A DNA stretch of 64,000 nt, taken from positions 104,948,912 through 105,012,911 of the forward strand of contig CM043963.1 in assembly GCA_014529385.2 (NCBI GenBank), written 5' to 3'. The first letter of the stretch is position 1, and every line of letters begins with the position of its first letter. Below, piece by piece: positions 1 to 9,699 of this stretch. Under the pieces are notes generated by a model. The model did not search any database and was not told the DNA's origin. It saw nothing but the letters and a program-made list of their open reading frames with translations. The stretch is from Adiantum capillus-veneris (Eukaryota > Streptophyta > Polypodiopsida > Polypodiales > Pteridaceae). The translations under genes and the position numbers were made by a program.

Positions 1-380
1 GTCCTATGTTGACACATAGGAGAGCTGACTGTCCAAATACAAAAGAAGCAACAAGCAACTGAGAAACCTTATTGACACAATCACTAGGAAATTGGAAAAC
101 AGTCTGGAAATCGTTCACTGGAAATTTTGGTATATACCAAAATTCAAAAAAGGAGAGGAGGAATGTAGAAGGCGGTAACCAAGGACTGGCGGGTGAAGGA
201 AGCTTCTAGGAGCAATAACCAACGAGTTATCGCAGTAAACTGATAGTGCACAATCATTCAGACACCATTCCAATAACCTATAAATAGGACCCATTACTCA
301 TTTTGTATAGCTTTTGACTCTTTAGAATCTTGACTAGTCTACATTCGGAGCTACTTGTGCTCTTGTAATCATTATGGTGT

Positions 381-381
<1 letters not shown>
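1..381. other. Non-coding stretch with a TATA-like box
   Basis: No gene is visible. A small hairpin (CCTATGT / ACATAGG) lies at 3-20 and a TATA-like box (CTATAAATAG) near 278-287, about 100 bp before a CT tract. This arrangement resembles an LTR promoter or a plant promoter, but no matching second LTR was found, so the identity is open. Confidence 0.25.

Positions 382-429
<48 letters not shown>
382..429. repeat. (CT)n microsatellite, about 48 bp
   Basis: Uninterrupted CT dinucleotide tract. The short Ser/Leu-repeat reading frame across it is an artefact of the repeat. From 430 to about 860 I see no gene or recognisable element. Confidence 0.95.
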
Positions 430-432
<3 letters not shown>

Positions 433-859
433 AATGACAAAGCTAGTCTCTGGGATATTGACTACTCCCCAGTGTATTCTGCATATCTGAAATACAATCC
501 TTGTTATAGTTTCATTACCAATATCTTGTCTTTCATTAGTTCCAGTGTTTCATCTTTCGGTTTTTGCTGTTTCCTCTTTCAGTTCCAGTATTGTTTTCCA
601 TTATTCATTGAGTCTTCTAAGTCTGACATCTTTAGTTCTAAGTACCAACCTGGAATAGGTTTCTGAACGCATCCAGCTCATTCCACATGCTAATAGCACA
701 TTCAAATGGCATGGGGATTTTTTAGAAACCTTTACCAAGATTTTGGCCAAAATATCTCTCGTAGATATTTACACATGGAAAAAAAAATTAATACCGATAT
801 TCTACCTAGAATGCCTACATAGACAAATAGCAATACAAATTGTAGATTACATTCAACTC

Positions 860-1000
860 ACTCCAGGCCTATACCAAATATGTTATGTCAGGATGCACTC
901 TAGACTAGCATGGCTAACAAAAGCAATGATGTCATGGTCATTCTACCTATAGCTATATAAGCTCCATCCCTCCATAAATACACTGTACTATACACACAAT
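860..1000 (+). repeat. LTR-like TATA-containing segment, copy 1
   Basis: This segment resembles 1890-2054: both contain a GCACTC start, GGTCATTCTACCTA, then a TATA-type TATAAGCTCCA and a run rich in CACTCTACTC. The pair looks like two diverged copies of one LTR promoter region, possibly of a small non-autonomous LTR element. No coding sequence lies between them (1001-1868 shows nothing I can name). Confidence 0.35.
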
Positions 1001-1868
1001 GACAACTTTTCACATTAGTTGCCATTTCCCAAGGCATACCTAAGAGGGAAGTCCCTTGCTTTACCACTTTAGAGGAAGACAAGCCTCAAAGCACCCGACC
1101 ATCATTAGGATGCTATTGCTTGCAAAGAAGGGGTTGCTTGGTGTCCACTGATGGGCAATCAATCATTCACCTTATTCCATCACTTAGCCAAAGCAACCCA
1201 CACACCTCATCAACCATAATATAAAGTTATTACAAACGTTATAAACTCGTACAAAGTTAGAGTTTGTTGGCATACTACTTAAAAGGATATATTATGGCTA
1301 GCATTAGTGTTTGTAAGTATGGCGTAACTTTTGAGGAAATTTCAGGTGCTTAGTCTGATGAGCATAGATGGGACTTTTGAAACTTTTAAAGAACTTACTT
1401 TGTATTACATTGCAGTAATAAACTAAAAGGGTTTTTCGTAGTACACCTTTACCTTTGGAATTTACAATTAGCATCTAGTCTTTCTGTAAAGAATTTGAGA
1501 CACTACCTATACACCTTATACGTGGTAAGACCACCCTATGCATCTGCATTCACATTTGCAATTAATCCACCCTTGTATTCACCTTGGTAATTTATCTATA
1601 TGCCTTAAGAGGGTAATTTTTGCTCTTTCTGTTGAGAATAAATCTCCATAACTTTTCTTGTTGGCCACAAGCAATTAGCCTCTAAGCTATGCTGGCTTTT
1701 GATCATCCTCCGAGCCATGCACGAAGACTCCTCTGAACAATGTTGTTGTTCTCACATTTGAACCTATCATGATTTTTGTGCTATTTTCCCCCTTCTTTTG
1801 AGACGTAGCTTTCTCACATTAAGAGACATCCAGTAAAGTTTGATTTACCAATGTGATGAAGGAGGGAA

Positions 1869-2054
1869 TTGTTAGCATAGGCCTTCATCCTAGGTGAGAT
1901 TCAACTCTTTACTGGCATGCACTCCGTGACACATGCAATAATGTTGTGGTCATTCTACCTAGAACTTTATAAGCTCCACCCTCTCTACTTTGTATACACT
2001 CTACTCTACACTCTTGTTCTCTCATTCATAGATGTAGTAGCCTTGCCTATCTAG
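1869..2054 (+). repeat. LTR-like segment, copy 2, interrupted by the 19-kb element
   Basis: It begins TGTTAGCATAGG and carries TTATAAGCTCCACC as in copy 1. The 19-kb retrotransposon is inserted right after it, and the sequence seems to resume at 21105. The part after the insertion runs to about 21205 and is followed by GGTGCCAAACGTAGG, which could be a primer-binding site. Host-element identity is an inference. Confidence 0.3.
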
Positions 2055-2059
2055 TTGAT
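2055..2059. repeat. Target-site duplication, left (TTGAT)
   Basis: The five bases TTGAT immediately precede the 5' LTR and are repeated exactly at 21100-21104 after the 3' LTR. This defines the ends of one insertion event. Confidence 0.95.
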
Positions 2060-2344
2060 TGTTGAGCCAGCAGAGGATCACACCCGCATTTTTGCTCACA
2101 CCCATCATTTTGTAACCATTGATTGTAATAAATGTCTTTCCGACATTAATTTTGATTTGAGCCATTCATTAAGTAACGGGACTCAATTGAGTTTCCAGCC
2201 TGTAATCCCGACGTAATTTCACCTGCTGATGTAAATAATTAGAGATGTTCTCACCTCCAAGGCTGAGGTATATAAGCCAAAGTTTTGTAACCTAGGAGGA
2301 TTCAATTATTAATCAAAGTGAGTTTTTGAGCGCCGTGACTGTGT

Positions 2345-2377
<33 letters not shown>

Positions 2378-3001
2378 TTATCTCCTTGCTACGCGAGCTA
2401 CGGGGCCGCCATTGGAGAAGCGACACCACCATTGTGTTAGCAACGGTGAGAGCTACGCACAGATACCAAGAGTGCGCGCTATCGGCTTCTACGTGTGGTA
2501 AGTTCCTACGAGCTTCGGTGTGAGTTTTCTTCCAACTCGTGTGTCGGAATAGAGCGTGCAGCATATCTATAGAACCACAACGAGTAGAGCTACACATTAG
2601 TACCATCGGGGTCAAGTTTCGGTCACCTGTATTTTTCGACCTGTCTTCATACGCGTTTACCGCACGGAGTGGTTATAGGTTGATTTTGCAGTTCAAGTCT
2701 TTAGGGTGTTGTTCTTACCTAGTGTATAGACTTCCCCTTGAGTTTGAGATCGATTCAATGATTCTAGATCCTGTTTCGTATAGCATTCGTTCGTAGTACG
2801 GATTTCAGTCACTTGCGTATTTTAGAACTTAGATTTGATTTCCTTAGTAGTGATTGTCATTAGAAGGTCGAGTAGGTGATTTGACACCCACCTAGTTGTT
2901 TCCATGCGCCTGCGGGTCAAGCTCCGTCCTCGTCTGACAAATTCTGTTGTTGGTTGAGTTCTCGCTATTTAGCTTCCGCTAGCGGCGTAACCGCCTTAAC
3001 A
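2060..3001 (+). repeat. 5' LTR of the 19-kb element
   Basis: It starts TGTTGAGCC and ends CCTTAACA. By line-by-line reading it matches 20158-21099 with no difference, including the GA tract at about 2346-2375. A TATA box (TATATAAG) lies at 2269-2276. A 10-bp palindrome CCGCTAGCGG lies near the end (about 2976-2985). Small reading frames in it are repeated exactly in the other LTR and are not genes. Confidence 0.95.
2269..2276 (+). promoter_or_regulatory. TATA box of the 5' LTR
   Basis: TATATAAG lies about 210 bp into the LTR and about 70 bp before the GA tract. It is the likely core promoter for the genomic RNA and is repeated at 20367-20374 in the 3' LTR. Confidence 0.65.
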
Positions 3002-3003
3002 TT

Positions 3004-3020
3004 TGGCGCCGCTGCCGGGG
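3004..3020 (+). promoter_or_regulatory. Primer-binding site, tRNA-Asp type
   Basis: TGGCGCCGCTGCCGGGG begins two bases after the LTR. It fits the complement of a plant tRNA-Asp 3' end (family form TGGCGCCGTTGCCGGGG) with one difference. It would prime minus-strand DNA synthesis. Confidence 0.8.
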
Positions 3021-3056
3021 ACGAGAGCCCTAAGTAGGTGACCTTAGACTAATCCT

Positions 3057-3067
3057 ACGAGGTGAGT
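3057..3067 (+). promoter_or_regulatory. Candidate 5' splice donor in the leader
   Basis: CGAG followed by GTGAGT matches the plant donor consensus, with the cut between 3061 and 3062. It lies about 40 bp after the primer site, as retroviral major donors do. It could splice to the acceptor just before the 1089-residue ORF (16833). Splicing is inferred only. Confidence 0.4.
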
Positions 3068-4431
3068 CGTATAAACTACTTTGTATACTTTAGTTAGAAA
3101 AGATCTAGGAGTGGTGGACTCCGAAGGTCTCGAGAGATACTAGGAAGTGGGGTATTCCTGGGTCTTCCGCGTTGACAGTATTTTTAGTTTAGCTTAGATT
3201 AGATTGTTTTTGATGGTGTTTAAGTGGTTGTTGACATAAAAAGCATTTGCTACTCCTTGTGTGGTAGTAAATCTCTTTATATTTTCAATTGCAAAAAATC
3301 CATTTTATGATTAGAAGTAGCTTAGGTAGGGCCTGATTTGATCCTGATCTAGAGCTATCAATTGGTGTTATATTCGCTTGATGTGTTTGATTGCATGTTA
3401 GATCACTGAAAAAAGTCGCTTTGGTAGTGAAATATGCAATAAACAAACTTCAGAAAAATTTTCTGTGTAATTGATTGTTGCTTAGCACTTAAAAGAGCTA
3501 TTGGAAGAGTTCTGTGCTGAAAAACTGGAAATCTGCAACTTTAGACATCATACGCGTATGATGTCTTAGGACCTAAACAGAGACTAAAATTGAAAATTTG
3601 ACATTGCCAGAGTGTTTAGAAGGGGGGTTTTACCCTAAGATCAACTTAAAACAAGGGCATTAACACTCAAAGAAACCCAAAAAAGACAAGTCGGAGTCCA
3701 AGAAACGCAAAGAATAGGAAATTTTGGATTCAGATCTTGTTTTTACATTCAAACCTGACAAAAACACTTGAAACTCAATTATAAACATTGGAGAAGGCTT
3801 AAAACCAAAAATAGTCAAAATCTGGGACAAAAGACATCATACGCGTATAATGTCTTTTGGCACATCCACTACTTATTTTTGAAATCTGACCTGACAAGAT
3901 TGTCACAAACACTGTTGAAAGCATAAATATCAAGTTTGGACCCAAATTGATGAAAAAGACATCATACGCGTATGATGTCTTTGAACTAATTTTGGACATA
4001 TTTTGATACTTTGCTAACACAGATCCATTGTAATAGCTGTCTAGAGGTTATATTTCAAGTTTCATACCATTTGGATCACAATTGACCCAAAAAACAAGTC
4101 AAAAGCGGGAAATTGCCAAGAAAAGCCTGAACTAGCCATAACTTGCTCAAACAGAGTTCAAACTGAATTTTGTGAGTGAACAGAGCATAAAGGGGCCACT
4201 GAGAGTGAGCATAACCAAAATAGTCAAAATCTGTGAAAAAAGACATCATACGCGTATAATGTCTTTTTCAGCATAACAGTAACAAAATTCTCACCTGATG
4301 AAACAGAAGTTGTCCAACTGACAAGATTAAACAATTGACCAAGTATCAGTCAGTTTGGATCAATTCTGACCACAAAAACCTGGGAAAACAAATTGCCGAG
4401 ACGGAAAAGTTATAGTCCTTTAGGGGAATTG
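3068..4431 (+). other. Untranslated leader upstream of gag
   Basis: About 1.36 kb without a supported gene. It carries four copies of the 24-bp palindrome and has a base composition like 15.6-16.8 kb. Stretches such as AGCCTGAACT (about 4128) and a CATTTGGATCA motif recur in the same order upstream of the 1089-residue ORF (about 16520), so the two non-coding regions are related. Confidence 0.7.
3543..4264. repeat. Palindrome cluster A: four copies of a 24-bp perfect/near-perfect palindrome
   Basis: Copies lie at 3543-3566, 3832-3855, 3957-3980 and 4241-4264. Each half is AGACATCATACG followed by its reverse complement, with an ACGCGT core. Copies 2 and 4 share one change in the right half (ATAAT for ATGAT). 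Start-to-start distances are 289, 125 and 284 bp. Flanks are A-rich on the left and T-rich on the right. The flanks are much more diverged than the palindromes. Confidence 0.95.
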
Positions 4432-6744
4432 ATGAATTTGAGATCGGGCAGGAATCTCCGGAATAATCAACCAAAACAAGGGGAACAAGCAAGTGTCATA
4501 TCAACCGAGGGAAGTGTAAACCAAAGTTGGGTGCAACCATTGGAGCCGATCTTTGAAGGAAGTGTCTCTGATACTTCTTCGGAGAGGTCTTACGAGATTT
4601 TCACCGAACACTTGAATCTGAACAACAGAGAAAATATGGCAGCAGGATCATCAAACCCTTCCGCCACCATGAAGCTATTGTTCATAAAATACCAGTACGA
4701 CAATGAGCAAGGTGCCAAGATCTACAAAGATGGAATGGACCGCTATTGTGTAAAGATAGAAGATAGACCTAGTGAGTTCAAGGACTTAGTGCCTGTGAGC
4801 TATAGCGGAGATAGATATCTAGATGACGAGGGTACCATGTACTTGGTAGTCCTAAACCCTAACATTGTGGACAAGTGGGGATTGATGGGCACCAAAGCCA
4901 AAATAGATGAAGAACTTGAGGAGAAAGCACCAATAATGAACCTCCCTAATGCGAGGTTAAGAAGAGAGAATGAAACTACAAGGATCAACACTGATAACAT
5001 CTATGTGGGGCTGTACAAATATAATAATGGGGAGCAAGATCGCTATTATAGATGTGAAGAACCCTACACCGGAGAGTTGACAGACCAAAAAAGACTTTAT
5101 GTCTTTACCTACACAGAGGGATCGGAAGTGAAAATTGCCGCTTACGATAAGTATGGCAGGCAATACTCAACAATGGGCAAGAAAGAATTAGAAGGATATA
5201 CATACTTTGGGGGACCACTACATCAGTATTATGTTACTTCTAGCTCACATAGACCAGCACCAACAAGTGGAGTGCAAAACTCAATGACAACAGGAGGACA
5301 AAGAACTCAGGTTGCTGACTCTTTCAGTCAACCTTGGGACTCGAAGCTCGGACCAATGGGATCATTACATTCCAGAGAGTCAATGGAGACGAATCGAGGT
5401 AGTGCAGTTCCAATCCCCACCTATACCACTCCAGGTCCAAGGTTTGAAGCGGAACCATCACATTTACCTCCCAGTAGTAGATTCAGGGCAGAGGAACCGA
5501 CAAGGGTAACCCATGAAGTCCATGATGCTAGAGAAAGCTTTAGCCGGGACACAGGAGCAATGAGATTGGTAGCAGATCATAGACGTATGAGACCATCTCA
5601 AGTAGCCAAGTGTATGCCAAAGAAGTATGGTGGTTCAGGAGATCCGTATGCACATGTGTCACTCTTTAAGCAAGTCTTAAGAGCTGAGCAGATAACAGAT
5701 TTCCATACACAATACGAGGGATTTGGTCTTACTCTAGAAGGTACTGCATTGACATGGTTTCAACCAATGAACATTGGGGGATTCCATGACATTGACCATT
5801 TGCTAAGAGAGTTTGCTGAGGAATTCTCAAAACGAGGGATTAAGCACAATACGGTCTCACAAATATATGCTTTTAAACAGAGAGAACACGAAAAAGTGAA
5901 GGAAGCTTCACTTCGCTTCAAACAATACATTGAGAGATGTCCAGTACGTGAACGACCACAAGATGACAGACTATCTGTTCTCTTTATTGAGGGACTGAGG
6001 AACGACACTCTCAAGAAGGACTTGCACTTGAAAGCTTGTACAAGTTTCGAGCAAGTAACGAGAGAGGCATTGTACTTAGTGGATAACTGTACGGTTTATG
6101 GAGAGGTGTCAGCGGATACAGATTTTGCATCCAGTAGCTCCTCCTCCGTAGCGAGCGAGACTACCACTAAAAAGAATGTTCAAACAACAACCATGCCAAA
6201 TGTAGAGCAAATGATAGAAGATGCTCTAAAAAGGATGGCACCATACCAAAAACCATTGCCAAAAACACTGAAATGGTGTGCTATTGAACAAAAATGGACA
6301 AATCATCCAACAGAGGAGTGCTATTACAACAAAGGGTATGTAAGGGAGCGCCAGTATGCACCTCCTGCTCAATTAGCACCACCTCAGATACATCCAGTAC
6401 CTCGATACCCAACGGGAAATGTACCAGGACCTATGGGGATAGAAAGACCGCAACCGGTATTGGGACAACAACCACCTTTACCAGGAGCAAGACCAGTGGG
6501 CATTAGATATGCACCAACCTTAGAGAATCAGGAAGAACAAGCCTTAGTGCCTGTTCAAGCCTATTATGAAGAATCGGGTGCACACATGTCTCCGACAGTG
6601 TATTACCCACCAGAAGAACCAAAACAACCAGAACCATGGGGCATGATGGGGAATGTTGGAACACCAACAGTTACAAGTGCTTCTGATGAAGAGAGATACA
6701 ATATGGACGCAAGAACCTTGATGTTCATAGCTCATGGGGGTTAG
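4432..6744 (+). CDS. gag: Gag polyprotein with a long N-terminal extension
   Basis: Structural protein that would form the cytoplasmic virus-like particle. The frame is open from 4393 (a TTG), and the first ATG is at 4432, giving about 770 residues. The retrotransposon Gag domain is at about residues 390-550 (KKYGGSGDPYAHVSLFKQVL, then LEGTALTWFQ, then FKQREHEKVKEASLRFKQYI). The roughly 390 residues before it are unusual for plant Gag. They include two Tyr-rich stretches (around KYQYDNEQ and YKYNNGEQD) that may be an internal duplication. After the Gag domain comes a Pro/Gln-rich linker. The frame ends at a G5 run. The zinc-knuckle part continues in the -1 frame, so the TAG at 6742 is probably not the true end. 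Confidence 0.85.
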   Translation: MNLRSGRNLRNNQPKQGEQASVISTEGSVNQSWVQPLEPIFEGSVSDTSSERSYEIFTEHLNLNNRENMAAGSSNPSATMKLLFIKYQYDNEQGAKIYKDGMDRYCVKIEDRPSEFKDLVPVSYSGDRYLDDEGTMYLVVLNPNIVDKWGLMGTKAKIDEELEEKAPIMNLPNARLRRENETTRINTDNIYVGLYKYNNGEQDRYYRCEEPYTGELTDQKRLYVFTYTEGSEVKIAAYDKYGRQYSTMGKKELEGYTYFGGPLHQYYVTSSSHRPAPTSGVQNSMTTGGQRTQVADSFSQPWDSKLGPMGSLHSRESMETNRGSAVPIPTYTTPGPRFEAEPSHLPPSSRFRAEEPTRVTHEVHDARESFSRDTGAMRLVADHRRMRPSQVAKCMPKKYGGSGDPYAHVSLFKQVLRAEQITDFHTQYEGFGLTLEGTALTWFQPMNIGGFHDIDHLLREFAEEFSKRGIKHNTVSQIYAFKQREHEKVKEASLRFKQYIERCPVRERPQDDRLSVLFIEGLRNDTLKKDLHLKACTSFEQVTREALYLVDNCTVYGEVSADTDFASSSSSSVASETTTKKNVQTTTMPNVEQMIEDALKRMAPYQKPLPKTLKWCAIEQKWTNHPTEECYYNKGYVRERQYAPPAQLAPPQIHPVPRYPTGNVPGPMGIERPQPVLGQQPPLPGARPVGIRYAPTLENQEEQALVPVQAYYEESGAHMSPTVYYPPEEPKQPEPWGMMGNVGTPTVTSASDEERYNMDARTLMFIAHGG

Positions 6745-6782
6745 CAGGACAGAGACCATCCTATCCACAAAGGACGAATCAA

Positions 6783-7349
6783 ATGGGACCAAGACCAGCA
6801 CTAGGACCCTGTTACAAGTGTGGAGGTGACCATCTGATGAATGTTTGCCCACATACGGAAATCATTAGAATTAACGCTTATTGCACTGAGTGTGGGGTTA
6901 CTCACTTCATTGAGGATTGTTCAAAGAATCCAAACAAAGTGCAAAAGACGACATTGAATATGTTAGAAACTATTCCTACCAGCAGTGGGTCTGAAAATGA
7001 AACTCTGATACCAACGCAAGTTGTTACTAGAGCTCAAGCTAAGAAAACCACTAGAGAACCTGAGAATGGAAAGTTAGCGACTGAAGTGGTTAGTCAAGGA
7101 CCGCGGAGTCAGAAAAACACATGGAAAGCTAGAAAAGCACGCATGAAGTTGAGAAAAGAACGTGAAGACGCTATTCTAGCTGAGGAACTAAAGCAAACTA
7201 AAGCTAGATTAGAAAAACTTGAGAGTCAAAACGGGAAACGAGAGATGAGCCCGGAAAGAACGAAACAAAAGAGTATCAAAGAAACAACGAGCTTAAGCTC
7301 AGGGGGATCAGTGCTAGTCGACAAGTACACGAACCATTGGACGCACTGA
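6783..7349 (+). CDS. gag: Gag nucleocapsid part with two tandem zinc knuckles
   Basis: This continues Gag after a one-base frame break near 6735-6744. Two zinc knuckles stand in tandem: CYKCGGDHLMNVC and CTECGVTHFIEDC. Both have spacing C-x2-C-x3-H-x4-C, one residue shorter before His than the usual retroviral C-x2-C-x4-H-x4-C. A highly charged Lys/Glu/Arg coiled region follows. It would bind genomic RNA. The frame ends soon after a second G5 run (7302-7306), where the next ORF takes over in the -1 frame. Confidence 0.75.
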   Translation: MGPRPALGPCYKCGGDHLMNVCPHTEIIRINAYCTECGVTHFIEDCSKNPNKVQKTTLNMLETIPTSSGSENETLIPTQVVTRAQAKKTTREPENGKLATEVVSQGPRSQKNTWKARKARMKLRKEREDAILAEELKQTKARLEKLESQNGKREMSPERTKQKSIKETTSLSSGGSVLVDKYTNHWTH

Positions 7350-9079
7350 TGAGAGCTTACGAAGCTAGGTTAAAGAACAACCAAACACAAGAACAGAGGT
7401 GGATGACATACCCAAACGCAGAATTGGAAAAGCAGAGACTTGAAATGTGCCAGAGAATGATCGAGACTGCACAAGCCTTATTAGAACCACCAAAAGAAAC
7501 AATGAATTGTGGAAAGGAAAACCCAATTCAGCAAGAGACTATCGTTTCACGGGTAGCTGAAAAGACTCCCAGTGCACAAAAGCCTGAAAATACACAAAAG
7601 GATGACCGCATAGTATTGAACACAACCGATCAGGAGATAGAGAGTTTTCATCCAGTCATACAGAGGATTTACGGAAAAGATGAGGATTACAATGAATTTT
7701 GGAAACAAGTGAGAGAGGCAAACTTTGCAAACGAGCTAAGTTGCCAAGCTAATCAGACAAATGGGGATAAGGACATCAGGAATCCTCCCATAGTGGAATT
7801 TGAGGCAGGATCTCAAGTGGACTTGGATCTGCAATCTTACTGGGGAGATGGGGGCTCTGTTAGAACAATGGAGAGCAAACCTCATTCACTGAAAACCTTA
7901 CCTTCATACTTAGGAGAGTATGAAGCAAAATCTGAGATTAGAGCACTTCCCTCAAGAAAAATCTCATCAGAAAAAGTCATGGATTCGCAAGGATTGATAG
8001 AGATTTTGTCAACACCAGTGACATGCACTATCACTCTAGCTGAGCTTTTGAGGCTAAGACCACATATGTGGACCACTGTAGGAAAATGCTTGGAGAAATT
8101 CGGGATAAAAGATCCAACATCGAGATTGCAAGAGAGCATGGAGGAGCTGAGCAAGCCACAAAAGAACGCTAAGCCTGTACCCTTAAACAAGGTCGGAGAG
8201 TATTGCGAAGGTGAAGAGGGGAATACAACCTTACCAGTTGAATTCCAAGGAGTGAACACAATGGCAATACTAGACAGCGGAGCTGGGGTAGCCATTGCTA
8301 CAAAAGAAATCTGGAAAAAATGGGGGAAACCAGCAATAAGGAAGACTAGGTTGAAACTCCAATTAGCAGATGGACACATGGAGAAACCTATGGGGTTATT
8401 AGAGAAAGTTGTAGTGACTTCTTGCGGCATTGAATACGAACATACTTTTGCTATTGTCGATTTTGGCAAGGAGAATAACTATGATATCATACTGGGAAGA
8501 CCATTCATGAGACAGTTGAAAATGGTCCAGGATTGGGGCTACGATCACATATATCTGAGAAATATGGAAACCACTACACGTGTGAACCTGAAAGACCATA
8601 GCTACAAAGATGTGAACCGAACACCGGTAGAGGAGTTTGATTCAGCTACTTTGGCGGGATCCGAATTTCCAGCTTGGTTAGGTAAACCCAAGGAGTTATG
8701 GATGTGTGGAGCTTCGAAATGTGGAAGTCTGAAACGAGAAGAATGTGTTTTAGAAAGGGCTATCGAAGACGAAACTTATGTAGGAGAACCCTTTCCAGAG
8801 GACACGTTTGAACCATTAGAATGGACACACATTCTAGCAACCCTAGATGTTTGTGCAATTCCGGATGGTCCCACAACGAAATTTTGCGACAAGGACGGGT
8901 ACGACGTGGTTCCGTATTTCATGTTGAGAACTGTACTCGAAAAAGAAACTGAAAAGAACGATACACTGGAAAAAGAAGATGAAGAAGAGGTGTTTCACGA
9001 CATTCCAATCATCCAGAGTGGGGAAATGAAGCAGACAACGAGTCAACGGACAATTCAAGCGGAAACGAAGAAACTATAA
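7337..9079 (+). CDS. Aspartic protease (first) and linker
   Basis: Retropepsin that would cut the Gag-Pol polyprotein. The catalytic triplet is in AILDSGAGVAIA (Asp about residue 313 of the 580-residue frame, DNA 8273). The partner glycine motif is IILGRPFMRQL (about residue 386). The roughly 310 residues before it are charged and of unknown function. About 180 residues follow the domain, ending in an acidic stretch. The listed start is a TTG. The frame is in fact open from about 7302 and joins the preceding ORF across a G5 run. At the 3' end the -1 frame continues across a G4 run near 9019, so the stop at 9077 may be artificial. Confidence 0.8.
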   Translation: MDALMRAYEARLKNNQTQEQRWMTYPNAELEKQRLEMCQRMIETAQALLEPPKETMNCGKENPIQQETIVSRVAEKTPSAQKPENTQKDDRIVLNTTDQEIESFHPVIQRIYGKDEDYNEFWKQVREANFANELSCQANQTNGDKDIRNPPIVEFEAGSQVDLDLQSYWGDGGSVRTMESKPHSLKTLPSYLGEYEAKSEIRALPSRKISSEKVMDSQGLIEILSTPVTCTITLAELLRLRPHMWTTVGKCLEKFGIKDPTSRLQESMEELSKPQKNAKPVPLNKVGEYCEGEEGNTTLPVEFQGVNTMAILDSGAGVAIATKEIWKKWGKPAIRKTRLKLQLADGHMEKPMGLLEKVVVTSCGIEYEHTFAIVDFGKENNYDIILGRPFMRQLKMVQDWGYDHIYLRNMETTTRVNLKDHSYKDVNRTPVEEFDSATLAGSEFPAWLGKPKELWMCGASKCGSLKREECVLERAIEDETYVGEPFPEDTFEPLEWTHILATLDVCAIPDGPTTKFCDKDGYDVVPYFMLRTVLEKETEKNDTLEKEDEEEVFHDIPIIQSGEMKQTTSQRTIQAETKKL

Positions 9080-9174
9080 CGGATGTCCGATTTTATGATT
9101 TTCCGAACCAAACTAAACAACGCCAGAAACGCTATAGAGCAAAGAGAAAAACAAAAGGGGTTAGAACCAATCCG

Positions 9175-9699
9175 ATGCCTAGAATAAGAGGAAAAAATCA
9201 ATTCCTAATGCTAGTAAAGGCTGAAGATTGTGTTAAGGATAAGATTTCTGGAAGAATGAGAGGCAGTGATCAAAAGAGCTTACGAAAAGACAAAAGAGGC
9301 TCAAGAAATCAAGTTCAAAAGAATGGAACGAAAACTGAAACAGAAAAATCAGAAAAGAACAAGCGCAACAGAGAACACACGGAGTCCAAGCTAGAACGTA
9401 GAAACAAGTACAGAGAGCTCAAGAAAACTCTGAAAGAAGTTTGGACGACAGAAATTGAGAGTGGAGAGGACGAAAACGTCAAAATCAAGGAAAACATGGA
9501 TGTTCCCTCTCACTATAGGAAATTCACAATAGAGGATAGGAAGGTGATATTAACCCCACCTATTCGAGAGAGGAAGGAGAACGAATCTTATGACGGACCG
9601 GAGGATGCAAAAAAAGTTGATTTAGCAGCTCCAGGTGAGACGCCTAGACCGGTGTACATAGCCACAGATTTGTCTCCAAGGAGGAAGAGAGACTTTTGA
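9175..9699 (+). CDS. Charged linker between protease and reverse transcriptase
   Basis: The frame is open upstream of 9175 to about 9015, continuing the protease ORF. It is strongly basic and Glu/Lys rich with no recognised domain. Its end (DLSPRRKRD) overlaps the start of the RT ORF. One base is missing relative to the gypsy consensus near 9674-9682. Gypsy elements usually read DLSP, then an acidic stretch, then LLREYRDVFAW in one frame, and here those two parts are in adjacent frames. Confidence 0.6.
   Translation: MPRIRGKNQFLMLVKAEDCVKDKISGRMRGSDQKSLRKDKRGSRNQVQKNGTKTETEKSEKNKRNREHTESKLERRNKYRELKKTLKEVWTTEIESGEDENVKIKENMDVPSHYRKFTIEDRKVILTPPIRERKENESYDGPEDAKKVDLAAPGETPRPVYIATDLSPRRKRDF

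Noticed and set aside
2313-2796. ORFs inside the LTRs as genes
   Set aside because: They are identical in both LTRs, span the GA tract and have no domain. They are chance frames.
7882-8469. 195-residue minus-strand ORF opposite the protease
   Set aside because: It is a shadow of the coding strand. It has no domain, and the sense frame has the DSG and LGRPF motifs.
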